DNA from: Sphingomonas turrisvirgatae
GTDB taxonomy: Bacteria; Pseudomonadota; Alphaproteobacteria; Sphingomonadales; Sphingomonadaceae
Assembly (NCBI RefSeq): GCF_001721295.1
Contig: NZ_MDDS01000026.1
Coordinates: 1 to 48,510 of the forward strand
Direction of reading: 5' to 3'
DNA length: 48,510 bases
Numbering within the stretch: position 1 is the stretch's first letter; each line of letters begins with the position of its first letter. Below are positions 27,831 to 36,287 of this stretch, piece by piece. The notes under the pieces are model-generated. The model was not told the origin of the DNA and ran no database searches. It saw only the letters and a program-made list of their open reading frames with translations. The position numbers and the translations under genes are program-made.

Positions 27831-29501
27831 CTACCGTCCCTGCGACCGCCATTTTCGGATGGTCCGCTCAAGGCTTGCATCCTCGCCACCGGTCTGTCGC
27901 CACAGTTGCGAGAAGACCGGGTCGCTCGAGGCAGGCCGCTTGTCCTCGCTGAGCGAATCGAACGTGACGCGAACCGGGGTCGCCACGCCTTCACCCACCA
28001 TGATGCACTCGCGATTGCGAAGCGCCGGGATCGCATCGAGAAATCCGCGCGCGCCCTCGGGCATCGCCGCACGAACGAATGCCTGATCGCGATCGTTGTT
28101 GAGGCGCATGGCGATGATGGTGCCGCATTGCGACAGCACGCCTTCGGCAAGGTCGGACGGACGCTGCGTGATCAGCCCGAGCGACACGCCGTATTTACGC
28201 CCTTCCTTGGCGATCCGGCTCAAGATCCGACCGACTGACGAACCGTCGGCGTTGCGCTCGTTGGGCACATAGCGGTGCGCCTCCTCGCAAACGAGCAGGA
28301 TTGGCCGCTGCGCTTCACCGCGCGACCAGATCGCATGGTCGAACACCATCCGGCTCAGCACGGCGACAACCACGCTGGTGATCTCGCTCGGAACGCCCGA
28401 CACGTCGATGATCGAGATCGGTTTGCCGTCGCTCGGCAGGCGGAAGATGCGGCTGATGAAGCTCGCCATCGTGTCCGACACCAGCATGCCGCTGAACATG
28501 AACGCATAGCGCGGATCGCCCTTGATCTCGTCGATCTTGGACTTGAGACGTAGATAGGGCGCTGTATCGGTCGCCTTGTCCATCTTGCCCATCTCGTTCT
28601 GGATGATGGTCGTGAGGTCGGACAGCAGATAGGGGATCGGCGCGTCGACGGTCAGCTTGCCGAACTCGGCCGCCAGACGGTTCTTCTGCTTGGCCATCAG
28701 CACGCACTTGGCGAGGATGTCGGCATCGACCTGCCGGTCCGAACCCTGCGTGGTCACGAAGACCTCGCAATGCTCCTCGAAGTTCATCAGCCAGTATGGC
28801 ATCGCAAGATTGCTGACGTCGAACAGCGCGCCGTTAGTTTTGAATGCGGCGGAATATTCGCCGTGCGGGTCGATCATCACGATGTGGCCCTGCGGCGACA
28901 ATTCGCAAATCCGATGCAGGATGAGTGCCGCGCTGGTCGATTTGCCGGTGCCGGTTGATCCAAGCAACGCAAAATGCTTGCCTAGCATCGCATCCACATA
29001 CAGCGCGCCGCGGATATCCCTGGTTGGATAGACGTTGCCAACCTCAATATGCGCGCGGTCGTCCGCGGAATAAATCTGCTTCAAGTCCGACGTCGAAATC
29101 GGAAATACCGGCGTACCCGGAGTGGGGTATCGCGTGACGCCGCGGCGGAAGTTGTAGAGTTTGCCGGTGAGGCGTTCTTCGTCGCCTTCGCCCAGGAAAT
29201 CGACCTGGGCGACCAACTTGCTGCCGTCGAGCCGCAGGGCGCGGACATTGGCGATCAGCCACGCCTGTCCAGAGCGCATCTTGACCTGACTGCCCATCGT
29301 GCCCGACGCGGCGACCGCCGGGTCGGCGCTGGTCGAGAGGACGTTCGTCGCGGCGGGATCGAGGATGATCTCGGACGATGCGCCGCCCACTGCCGACACG
29401 CTGCCGATCACAGCCGGCGCGAAGCTGGTCGGCGTCGGTGCCATCGCCTCGGAAGCCGGCCGGATCCGGTCAAGGCGATGCAGGCTAACCTCGTCTGTCA
29501 T
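27831..29501 (-). CDS. HerA-like ATPase (DUF87)
   Basis: This 556-residue protein of the HerA/FtsK superfamily has an amino-terminal beta-rich HAS-barrel-like domain (SGQAWLIANVRALRLDGSKL). The ATPase core has Walker A GSTGTGKST near 180 and Walker B ILLVCEEAHRYVP near 395. The HerA-type arginine and glutamine region GVSLGLITQRPSDLAEGVLSQ follows. HerA proteins form hexameric DNA translocases. No nurA nuclease or known defence partner (such as Sir2 or DUF4297) adjoins it, so this is more likely a housekeeping DNA-processing member common in sphingomonads. The ATG at 29501 is preferred over one three codons upstream. It converges with the LamG gene, nine bases apart. Confidence 0.87.
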   Translation of the reverse strand: MTDEVSLHRLDRIRPASEAMAPTPTSFAPAVIGSVSAVGGASSEIILDPAATNVLSTSADPAVAASGTMGSQVKMRSGQAWLIANVRALRLDGSKLVAQVDFLGEGDEERLTGKLYNFRRGVTRYPTPGTPVFPISTSDLKQIYSADDRAHIEVGNVYPTRDIRGALYVDAMLGKHFALLGSTGTGKSTSAALILHRICELSPQGHIVMIDPHGEYSAAFKTNGALFDVSNLAMPYWLMNFEEHCEVFVTTQGSDRQVDADILAKCVLMAKQKNRLAAEFGKLTVDAPIPYLLSDLTTIIQNEMGKMDKATDTAPYLRLKSKIDEIKGDPRYAFMFSGMLVSDTMASFISRIFRLPSDGKPISIIDVSGVPSEITSVVVAVLSRMVFDHAIWSRGEAQRPILLVCEEAHRYVPNERNADGSSVGRILSRIAKEGRKYGVSLGLITQRPSDLAEGVLSQCGTIIAMRLNNDRDQAFVRAAMPEGARGFLDAIPALRNRECIMVGEGVATPVRVTFDSLSEDKRPASSDPVFSQLWRQTGGEDASLERTIRKWRSQGR

Positions 29502-29585
29502 TCGGCACACCGCTCTTTGCGTCGATCAGCGGTCGGTTATGCGCGGCACAAGGTAAAGATTGCGTGTGGCCCGGCCACCGCCTGG

Positions 29586-30350
29586 TCAGAAGCGTCGCCA
29601 GATCGCGCCGGCCGCCCAGCCCAGCAGCACCGACAGCGCCACCGCCGCCAGCCCGTAGAGGAAGGACGAGCGCTCCGCCGCGCGCGCGATCCACCGTTCG
29701 AAGCCGGATTTACGAATGTCGATGTCGCGCACCGCCGCCGCCAGCACGCGCCCGTCGCGAATCAGGAAGGTTTCGGCCGTGAACTTGCCCACCGGGACGC
29801 GCGCGGGAATGTTCACGCGGGCGCGATAGAGCACGTCGTCGGTGATCTCGACCGCGCGCGGCGCTTCGTAATAGAGGCCCGAGCGCTTCTTGAGATCGAC
29901 AAGCCCCGCGTCGAACCGCGCCTGGACTGCGGGCACCGCGCCGGAGGCCGGCGACAATTGCAGGCTGTCGAGGCCGAGTTCGTAGATCGCACGCGTGCGC
30001 GCATCGACGATTTTGCGGATCGGGCGCGACGAGGCGATGGCATAGAAGCTGGGTGCCGAGCGATAACGGGTGCGATCAGCATTGACCCAGATGCCGGCGA
30101 CCTTCTGCTTTTCACGCACCAACACCGATTCGGTCGGTCCCTTGACCACCACGACGATATCGGCCGGGGGTTCGCCCGCCCGCCGCTCGCTGCCACCGGC
30201 ATGGAGGATGGCGCCGAACAGCAGCAAGTCGGCTCCGGTAAAGGAATAGGCGATCTCGATCTCGCGCTGCGACACGTCGGGCACCAGCACCGGCTTTGCC
30301 TGTCCGAGCAGCAACGGTGCCGCGAGCGCAAGGCCGAGCAGCTTCCTCAC
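29586..30350 (-). CDS. TIGR02186 family membrane-anchored protein
   Basis: This protein of about 254 residues fits TIGR02186 (also called Alph_Pro_TM). It has a signal peptide, a periplasmic beta-rich domain beginning VPDVSQREIEIAYSFTGADL followed by LLFGAI, and one carboxy-terminal membrane helix (LYGLAAVALSVLLGWAAGAI). The family's function is unknown. It is recurrently encoded with TSUP (TauE/SafE) transporters, exactly as here. The GTG start overlaps the transporter stop (GTGA), so the two proteins are coupled and may act as one unit in sulfur-anion export, with this one as the periplasmic part. Confidence 0.85.
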   Translation of the reverse strand: MRKLLGLALAAPLLLGQAKPVLVPDVSQREIEIAYSFTGADLLLFGAILHAGGSERRAGEPPADIVVVVKGPTESVLVREKQKVAGIWVNADRTRYRSAPSFYAIASSRPIRKIVDARTRAIYELGLDSLQLSPASGAVPAVQARFDAGLVDLKKRSGLYYEAPRAVEITDDVLYRARVNIPARVPVGKFTAETFLIRDGRVLAAAVRDIDIRKSGFERWIARAAERSSFLYGLAAVALSVLLGWAAGAIWRRF

Positions 30351-31261
30351 GCCAGCTCTACCGTGAAGATCTCGTCCGGCCGCCACACAAGGCCGAGGAA
30401 GATGCGCACCGCGACGAGCAGCACCATGACGGCGAGCGCCAGCCGGAGATATTCGGGTTTGGCCTGCTGTGCGAAGCGCGCGCCGAGCTGCGCGCCGACC
30501 ACCGACCCGAGCAGCAGCAATGCCGCCAGCACGATGTCGACCGCCTTGGTCGTGAGCGCGTGCATCATCGTCGCCGCCGCGCTGACAAACAGGATCTGGA
30601 ACAGCGAGGTGCCGACCACCACCCGCGCCGGCATGCCGAGCAGATACAGCATCGCGGGAATGAGGATGAACCCGCCGCCGACACCGAGCAGCACGGTGAG
30701 AATACCCGTCGCAAAGCCGAGCAGCAGCGGCGCGAGCGGCGAGATGTAGAGGCCCGAGCGATAGAAGCGCCAGCGCAGCGGCAGCGCGGCCACCATCGGA
30801 TGATGCCGCCGCCGCCGCGCCCGCGGCGGCGCGCCCGAGCGCGAGGCGCGGATCGCGCTCCAGCTTTCGCTCAGCATCAGGCCGCCGATCGCGCCGAGCA
30901 TCACGACATAGAGGATGGCGATCACGGTATCGATCTGCCCGGTCGATTGCAGCAGCCGGAATAGCACCGCGCCCACGACCGATCCCAGCACGCCGCCGGC
31001 GATCAGCACCGCGCCCATGTGCAGGTCGACGCCGTCGCGGCGCAGATGCGCGAACACCCCCGAGACGCTGGCGCCGGTGACCTGGCTGGCGGAAGAGGCG
31101 GCGGCGACGGTCGGCGGGATGCCATAGACGATCAGCAGCGGCGTCGTCAGGAACCCGCCGCCCACGCCGAACATGCCGGACAGCAGCCCGACGCCGAGCC
31201 CCAGCAGCACGATGACGAGCGCATTGACCGACAGGCTGGCGATGGGAAGGTACAAGTCCAT
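30347..31261 (-). CDS. TSUP family (TauE/SafE) anion permease
   Basis: This 304-residue integral membrane protein has the twofold repeat of the TSUP family: GVGGGFLTTPLLIVYGIPPT in the first half and GVGGGFILIPAMLYLLGMPA in the second. An Arg/His-rich cytoplasmic loop (about 143-158) separates the halves. Family members export or import sulfite, sulfoacetate or related organosulfur anions. The specific substrate cannot be read here. The partner TIGR02186 gene follows with a GTGA overlap. The gene is divergent from hrpB across about 118 bases. Confidence 0.88.
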   Translation of the reverse strand: MDLYLPIASLSVNALVIVLLGLGVGLLSGMFGVGGGFLTTPLLIVYGIPPTVAAASSASQVTGASVSGVFAHLRRDGVDLHMGAVLIAGGVLGSVVGAVLFRLLQSTGQIDTVIAILYVVMLGAIGGLMLSESWSAIRASRSGAPPRARRRRHHPMVAALPLRWRFYRSGLYISPLAPLLLGFATGILTVLLGVGGGFILIPAMLYLLGMPARVVVGTSLFQILFVSAAATMMHALTTKAVDIVLAALLLLGSVVGAQLGARFAQQAKPEYLRLALAVMVLLVAVRIFLGLVWRPDEIFTVELA

Positions 31262-31378
31262 GCAGGACGTTGCCTAGGATCAGGACCCGTTACTGGCAAC
31301 GGCCGTGATCGCCCGGAGCAGCACGCCGACGCGCGCGGCGGAATGACTTTTCCCGCGCGGCGCGGCATGAGGCCGGGC

Positions 31379-33913
31379 ATGACGCTGCCGATCCATGCGG
31401 TCCTGCCCGACCTGCTCGCCGCGCTGCGCGAGCGCAGCACCGCCGTGCTCGTCGCGCCGCCCGGTGCGGGCAAGACCACCGCCGTCGCGCCGGCACTGCT
31501 GGACGAGGCGTGGGTCGCAGGGGGGGAGATCCTGCTGCTATCGCCACGCCGGCTCGCGGCGCGAGCCGCCGCCGAGCGGATGGCCGCGCTGGCCGATGAG
31601 CGCCCCGGCGAAACCTATGGCTATGCCACGCGCATGGACAGCCGCCGGTCGGCGCGAACGCGGGTCACGGTCGTCACCGAGGGCATCTTCGTCAACCGCA
31701 TCCAGAGCGACCCCGAACTGGCGGGCGTCTCCGCCGTGCTGTTCGACGAAGTGCATGAACGCAGCCTCGACAGCGATTTCGGCCTTGCCCTCGCGCTCGA
31801 CGCGCAGGCGGCGCTGCGGCCCGACCTGCGCCTGGTGGCAATGTCCGCGACGCTGGACGGCGCACGCTTTTCAACCCTGATGGGGGGCGCGCCGGTCATC
31901 GAATCCGAAGGACGCAGCCATCCGCTGGACTGCATCCATCTTGGCCGCGCCGCCGAAGCGCGGATCGAGGACAGCGTCGCCGCCGCGATCAAACAGGCAT
32001 TGCGCGAAGCCGCCGACGATCCGGTTGCCGGTATCCTGGCCTTCCTGCCCGGCGTTGCCGAGATCGAGCGGACCGCCGAACGGATCGACCCGCCGCCCGG
32101 CACGATCCTGCACAAGCTGCACGGCAGCCTGGACCCGGCCGCGCAGCGCGCCGCGATCCAGCCCGACCCGCAAGGCCGGCGCAAGATCGTGCTCGCCACG
32201 TCGATCGCCGAAACCTCGCTGACGCTCGACGGCATTCGCATTGTGGTCGATTCAGGGCTCGCCCGCCGGCCGCGCTATGACCGCGCCGCCGGCATGACCC
32301 GGCTGGTCACCGAACGCGCCAGCCAGGCGGCTGTGACCCAACGTGCCGGTCGCGCCGCGCGGCAGGGGCCGGGCACCGCCTATCGCCTGTGGGATGCCGC
32401 CGCCACCGCTGGCCTGCCGCGCTTCGACCCGCCCGAGATTCTCGAGGCGGACCTGTCGGCGCTGACACTGGATTGCGCGATCTGGGGCGTGTCCGATCCG
32501 CGCGAGCTGGCGTGGCTCGATCCACCGCCGCAAGCCGCGATCGACGAAGCGCGTGCCCGCCTCATGGCCCTGGAAGCGCTCGACGCGGACGGCCGCCCCA
32601 CGCCGCATGGCAAGGCGATCGCCGGCCTGCCGCTGCCGCCGCGCCTTGGCCACATGCTGGTCCGCGCGGGCGAGCGCGGGCTGGCGCGGACCGCTGCACA
32701 AGTCGCCGTGCTGCTCGGCGAACGCGGACTGGGTGGGCCCGATGCCGACCTGGAGCACCGCCTGCGCCGCTGGCGGAGCGAGCGCGGGGCGCGTGCAGAG
32801 GCCGCGCGCAAGCTGGCGGAACGCTGGGCACGGCTGGCAAGCGATCACCCTCACCCTTCCGGCGCTGCGCCCCTTCCTCCCGCTCCCCAGGGGCGAGGGA
32901 CAGGGCCCGCCGCCACAGGCGGTGGACAAGGTGAGGGCGATCACGAAGTCGCCGTCTGCGTCGCGCTCGCCTTTCCCGACCGCATCGCCAGGCGCCGCGA
33001 CGGGTCGGGCGAGACCTGGGCGTCGGCCGGCGGGCGCGGCTTCAAGCTGGATCCCACCTCCAGCCTTGCCCGTCACGAATGGCTTGCCGTCGCCGAAACG
33101 CAGGGCATGGCCGCTGGCGCGCGCATCCTGTCGGCCGCGCCGATCGACGGCGCCGTGGTCGAAGGGTTGTTCGCGCTTCGGATCGCTACGCGCCGCACCG
33201 TCCGCTTCGACCCAGCGACCGGTCGCGCCGAGGCGACGCGCGAACGTCGCCTGGGTGCGATCCGCCTGTCGTCCGGCCCGGACACCCAGGCCGATCCGGA
33301 CGAGATCGCCGCCGCGCTGCTCGACGGCGTGCGCAACAAGCATGGCCTAGACCTGCTGCCCTGGTCCGCCGCCGCAAGCGCGCTGCGCACCCGCGCCGCC
33401 TATGCCGGGATTGCGGACTTGTCGGACGAGGCGCTGATCGCCGACCTTGACGACTGGCTGCCGCCCGCGCTTGCCGGCAAGCGGCGGCTCGACGTGATCG
33501 ATCCCCATGCCTTGACTCATGCTCTGCAGAACCGGCTGGGCTGGGAAGGGCAGAAGGCGCTCGACGGCCGCGCCCCGGCCCGCTTTGAAACGCCTGCCGG
33601 GTCGAGCCACGAGATTGACTATGCCGCCGAGGCGGGGCCAACGGTCGAGCTGCGCGTGCAATCGCTGTTCGGCCTGTCCACGCACCCCACCATCGGCGAC
33701 AAGGTGCCGCTGGTCCTGTCGCTCACCTCGCCCGCGGGCCGGCCGATCCAGACGACACGCGACCTGCCCGGTTTCTGGAAGGGCAGCTGGGCCGATGTCG
33801 CCAAGGAAATGCGCGGACGCTATCCGCGCCATCCCTGGCCCGACGACCCGGCCAATGCCAGTGCGACGTTGCGGACCAAAAATGCAGATGCGCGCCGCAA
33901 TGGAGCGCGTTAA
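31379..33913 (+). CDS. hrpB: ATP-dependent helicase HrpB, with a 32-residue in-frame repeat insertion
   Basis: HrpB is a DEAH-box RNA helicase of about 800-840 residues whose cellular role is poorly defined. Here Walker A is APPGAGKTTA near 25-34, motif II is DEVH near 123, SAT is in AMSATLDG and motif VI is QRAGRAARQG near 320. The HA2 region and the family-specific HrpB carboxy-terminal domain (GLDLLPWSAAA and LPGFWKGSWADVAKEMRGRY) follow. ATG at 31379 gives the usual MTLPIHAVLPDLLAALR beginning. At 32849-32936 a palindromic repeat is inserted, flanked by an exact GCGATCAC duplication. It adds 32 Pro/Gly/Ala-rich residues between RLASDH and EVAVCVALAFPDR without breaking the frame. Confidence 0.93.
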   Translation: MTLPIHAVLPDLLAALRERSTAVLVAPPGAGKTTAVAPALLDEAWVAGGEILLLSPRRLAARAAAERMAALADERPGETYGYATRMDSRRSARTRVTVVTEGIFVNRIQSDPELAGVSAVLFDEVHERSLDSDFGLALALDAQAALRPDLRLVAMSATLDGARFSTLMGGAPVIESEGRSHPLDCIHLGRAAEARIEDSVAAAIKQALREAADDPVAGILAFLPGVAEIERTAERIDPPPGTILHKLHGSLDPAAQRAAIQPDPQGRRKIVLATSIAETSLTLDGIRIVVDSGLARRPRYDRAAGMTRLVTERASQAAVTQRAGRAARQGPGTAYRLWDAAATAGLPRFDPPEILEADLSALTLDCAIWGVSDPRELAWLDPPPQAAIDEARARLMALEALDADGRPTPHGKAIAGLPLPPRLGHMLVRAGERGLARTAAQVAVLLGERGLGGPDADLEHRLRRWRSERGARAEAARKLAERWARLASDHPHPSGAAPLPPAPQGRGTGPAATGGGQGEGDHEVAVCVALAFPDRIARRRDGSGETWASAGGRGFKLDPTSSLARHEWLAVAETQGMAAGARILSAAPIDGAVVEGLFALRIATRRTVRFDPATGRAEATRERRLGAIRLSSGPDTQADPDEIAAALLDGVRNKHGLDLLPWSAAASALRTRAAYAGIADLSDEALIADLDDWLPPALAGKRRLDVIDPHALTHALQNRLGWEGQKALDGRAPARFETPAGSSHEIDYAAEAGPTVELRVQSLFGLSTHPTIGDKVPLVLSLTSPAGRPIQTTRDLPGFWKGSWADVAKEMRGRYPRHPWPDDPANASATLRTKNADARRNGAR
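32849..32936. repeat. Palindromic cloverleaf-like element inserted in hrpB
   Basis: This 88-bp element has inverted ends (CCTCACC at the left, GGTGAGG at the right). Inside are three further hairpins: around GGCGCTGCGCC, around CTCCCCAGGGG, and CCGCC-ACA-GGCGG. GCGATCAC stands at 32841-32848 and again at 32937-32944, the pattern of a target-site duplication. Element plus one duplication is 96 bases, a multiple of three, with no stop codon in the hrpB frame. Its left end and central hairpin resemble the half copy at 45919-45971, and its right end resembles the half copy at 45839-45897. Confidence 0.8.
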
Positions 33914-33923
33914 AGGAAGCGTC

Positions 33924-34205
33924 ATGTCCACTACCGCTCGCATCTATCAGCGTCCCAAGAACGCCATGCAGTCGGGCCGCGCCCGCACCGATCGCTGGGT
34001 GCTGGAGTTCGACCCGAGCCAGCAGCGCGCCGATCCGCTCACCGGCTGGGCCGGATCGGGCGACACGCGCAATCAGCTGCGGCTGAACTTCCCGACGCTC
34101 GAAGCGGCGCAGGACTATGCCCGGCGCGAGGGGATCGAGTTCCACGTGGTTCCAGCCCCGCAGCGCAAGCTCAAGCTTCAGGCCTACGCCGACAACTTCC
34201 GGTAA
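33924..34205 (+). CDS. NDUFS4-like accessory subunit of complex I
   Basis: This 93-residue protein matches the ETC complex I NDUFS4 family: it starts ARIYQRPKNAMQSGRARTD, continues WVLEFDPSQQRADPLTGW, has the GSGDTRNQLRLNFPTLEAA segment, and ends KLKLQAYADNFR. The family is the alphaproteobacterial counterpart of the mitochondrial 18-kDa accessory subunit that stabilises the NADH-binding module. ATG at 33924 has AAAGGAA ten bases upstream. It follows hrpB by ten bases and converges with the NUDIX gene. The nuo genes themselves are not in the window. The 45-base gap to the NUDIX stop shows GC-rich inverted sequence but no T-tract. Confidence 0.93.
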   Translation: MSTTARIYQRPKNAMQSGRARTDRWVLEFDPSQQRADPLTGWAGSGDTRNQLRLNFPTLEAAQDYARREGIEFHVVPAPQRKLKLQAYADNFR

Positions 34206-34250
34206 GTCGCGCGGCGGCGGGGTGGTGCCGCAGCTCCTCGCGGCGGCCGC

Positions 34251-34784
34251 TTAGCCGAGGAACACCGAACCGAGTGCCAGCAGCAGCTTGACGTCGATCG
34301 CCATGCCGCGCGCGCGGCACTTGGCAACGAAGGCCGGCACCTCGTCCAGCCTGACGCGGTGGACGGTGATCCCTTCCTCCCCGACGCCGCCGCCCGCGCC
34401 GACCCGCGTCAGATCGTGCGCGCGAACCAGGAAGAAGCTTTCGCTGACCATGCCAGGCGAGGACCAGAATTCGCCGAGGGATTCGACGCGCCCCGGGCGA
34501 TAGCCGGTTTCCTCCTCAAGCTCGCGCGCGGCCGCGACCTCGATGGCTTCGCCCGACGTTTCGTCGCCAACGAGGCCCGCCGGCAGTTCCAGGCTCTGTC
34601 GCCCGAGCGGCACGCGATACTGGTCGACCAGGATCAGGTGACCGTCATCGAGCGCGACGATCGCTGCCGCCTTGATACCGCGGGCGCGGCCGACATATTC
34701 CCACCGCCCCTGCTTCCTGGCGGTGATATAGTTGCCGGCCCACATCGTTTCGACCGGGGCGTCGGCATCGGGCGGTAGCGTCAC
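34251..34784 (-). CDS. NUDIX hydrolase, ADP-ribose pyrophosphatase type
   Basis: This 177-residue NUDIX protein has an intact box from about 79 to 101: GDETSGEAIEVAAARELEEE followed by TGY. The preceding VDQYRVPLGRQSLELPAGLV and the downstream SPGMVSESFFLVRAHDL match the ADP-ribose/nucleoside diphosphate sugar pyrophosphatase group. The GTG start overlaps the stop of the upstream TPM-domain gene (GTGA). The gene is last of a minus-strand group with two TPM genes and lemA. ADP-ribose is the likeliest substrate, but other nucleoside diphosphate sugars are possible. Confidence 0.88.
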   Translation of the reverse strand: MTLPPDADAPVETMWAGNYITARKQGRWEYVGRARGIKAAAIVALDDGHLILVDQYRVPLGRQSLELPAGLVGDETSGEAIEVAAARELEEETGYRPGRVESLGEFWSSPGMVSESFFLVRAHDLTRVGAGGGVGEEGITVHRVRLDEVPAFVAKCRARGMAIDVKLLLALGSVFLG

Positions 34785-35455
34785 AGTTCGATCAGCCGGT
34801 CGGGCAATTCGTTCAGGTCGTGTGCCGTCTTGGGGAAATGCTCGCTCAACACTGCGCCGATCCGGCTGACCGCCGCGGCCATGCCGCCGGCCGGATCGCC
34901 GGCGCGAATGCGATCGACCAGGGCGACCATCGCTTCGCCCCAGACGGCGTCGTCGACCTTCCCTACGATCGCCTCGTCCGCGACGATCTCGGCCCGATGT
35001 TCGGCCAGGCTGAGGTAAAGGAGCACGCCGACCCGCGCGGCCGTGCGCTTTTCCGCGCTGGCCTTGAAGAACTGCACCGCGCGCCGCCGCACACGCCGGC
35101 CGCGCACGGCGGCGGGGATCAGGAGCCCGCGAAACGGCAGCGCCTCGAACCCATAGCGGATGGCGAGGAACAGGATCGCCTGGACGACGACGATGAGGCC
35201 CAGCTCGACATGCCGCTCGGCCTCGCCCCAGCCGCCGGTGAACCAGGCGAGCTTCGCATCGAGCAGCCCGGGCCAGATCGCGAACACGCCGAGCGCGGCG
35301 ATCATCACCGCGGCGGCATAATAGAGCGAGACGTCGTGATAATGATCCGACCAGTCGGTGACGATGGTCACGATCTCGCCATCCGTGCCGCGCTCGGCCT
35401 GCGCCACCGCGGCGGTGACGATCTCATGCTCCTGCGCCGTGAACTTGCGCGCCAT
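34781..35455 (-). CDS. TPM-domain membrane protein
   Basis: This protein of about 224 residues has an amino-terminal EIV-rich segment (EIVTAAVAQAERGTDGEIVT). Two membrane helices follow (YYAAAVMIAALGVFAIW; LGLIVVVQAILFLAIRYGF), and then a TPM-like domain with KRTAARVGVLLYLSLAEHRA and GAVLSEHFPK. TPM domains occur in plant and bacterial envelope proteins, sometimes with phosphatase activity. Here the second TPM protein and LemA lie directly upstream, a recurring trio. ATG at 35455 is favoured for its spacing from AGGGGG; a GTG directly before it is also possible. The stop overlaps the NUDIX GTG. Confidence 0.82.
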   Translation of the reverse strand: MARKFTAQEHEIVTAAVAQAERGTDGEIVTIVTDWSDHYHDVSLYYAAAVMIAALGVFAIWPGLLDAKLAWFTGGWGEAERHVELGLIVVVQAILFLAIRYGFEALPFRGLLIPAAVRGRRVRRRAVQFFKASAEKRTAARVGVLLYLSLAEHRAEIVADEAIVGKVDDAVWGEAMVALVDRIRAGDPAGGMAAAVSRIGAVLSEHFPKTAHDLNELPDRLIEL

Positions 35456-35470
35456 CACCAGCCCCCTGCG

Positions 35471-36265
35471 TTACCAGCCACCGGAGGCACCGCCGCCGCC
35501 GAACGATCCGCCGCCGCCACCGAAGCCGCCACCGCCGCCAAAGCCACCGCCGCCCCAGCCGCCGCCGCCCGACGATCCGCCGCCCCAGCCCGGCCCCCAG
35601 ATCACCACCGGCGCGCTGCCGCGGCGATAGCGTTTGCCGCGCGCCGAGCCGAACACGATAGGCAGGATGACGAAGAGGAGGATGAACAGCCAGAAAATGA
35701 CGGTGAAGATGCTCGTGCCGCTGCTGCTGCTGCGCTTCTTGCGCTGGCCGGCATCGATCTGCTGTTTGGCGCGTGCTTCGGCGGCTTCGAGCGGGAGCTT
35801 CAGCTGCTCGTTGATCGCGCTTGCCCCGGCGACGATGCCGCCGCCCATGTCGCCGGCCTTGAACGCGGGCGTGATCGTGTCGCGGATGATGATGCCCGAC
35901 AGCGCGTCGGTCAGGATCGGTTCGAGGCCATAGCCGACCTCGATCCGCACACGCCGCTCGTTCGGCGCGACGATCAGGATGACGCCGTTGTCGGCATCCT
36001 TTTGTCCGATGCCCCAGGCGCGGCCGAGCTTGTAGCCGAACTCGTCGATCTCATAGCCCTGGAGATCGGGGATCGTGGCGACGACGAGCTGGCGGCCGGT
36101 CGCCTGTTCCGTCGCCTCCGACATCGCCGTGATCTGCGCCGTCTGCTCGGGCGAGAGCAGGCTGGCGGCGTCGACCACCCGGCCGGTCAGCTTCGGGAAG
36201 GTCTGAGCCTGCGCCGCGCTGCCCAGCGACAGCGCGGCGAGGATCGTCAGCAGGAAACGGATCAT
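35471..36265 (-). CDS. TPM-domain protein with glycine-rich tail (YgcG-like)
   Basis: This 264-residue protein has a signal peptide (IRFLLTILAALSLGSAAQAQ). A periplasmic TPM domain follows (LTGRVVDAASLLSPEQTAQI, RQLVVATIPDLQGYEIDEFG, GVILIVAPNERRVRIEVGYG), then one membrane helix (SIFTVIFWLFILLFVILPIV). The short tail is almost only Gly, Trp, Phe and Ser, with GGGG blocks. The tail is typical of YgcG-type proteins and faces the cytoplasm by the predicted topology. ATG at 36265 gives the signal peptide. It lies 12 bases upstream of the second TPM gene and 22 bases downstream of lemA. Confidence 0.88.
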   Translation of the reverse strand: MIRFLLTILAALSLGSAAQAQTFPKLTGRVVDAASLLSPEQTAQITAMSEATEQATGRQLVVATIPDLQGYEIDEFGYKLGRAWGIGQKDADNGVILIVAPNERRVRIEVGYGLEPILTDALSGIIIRDTITPAFKAGDMGGGIVAGASAINEQLKLPLEAAEARAKQQIDAGQRKKRSSSSGTSIFTVIFWLFILLFVILPIVFGSARGKRYRRGSAPVVIWGPGWGGGSSGGGGWGGGGFGGGGGFGGGGGSFGGGGASGGW

Positions 36266-36287
36266 ACCGCCGCTCCGAGGCGCGCGA

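Noticed and set aside
27831..29501. HerA-based antiphage defence system
   Set aside because: No adjacent effector gene (nuclease, Sir2 or DUF4297 type) and no defence-island neighbours are present.
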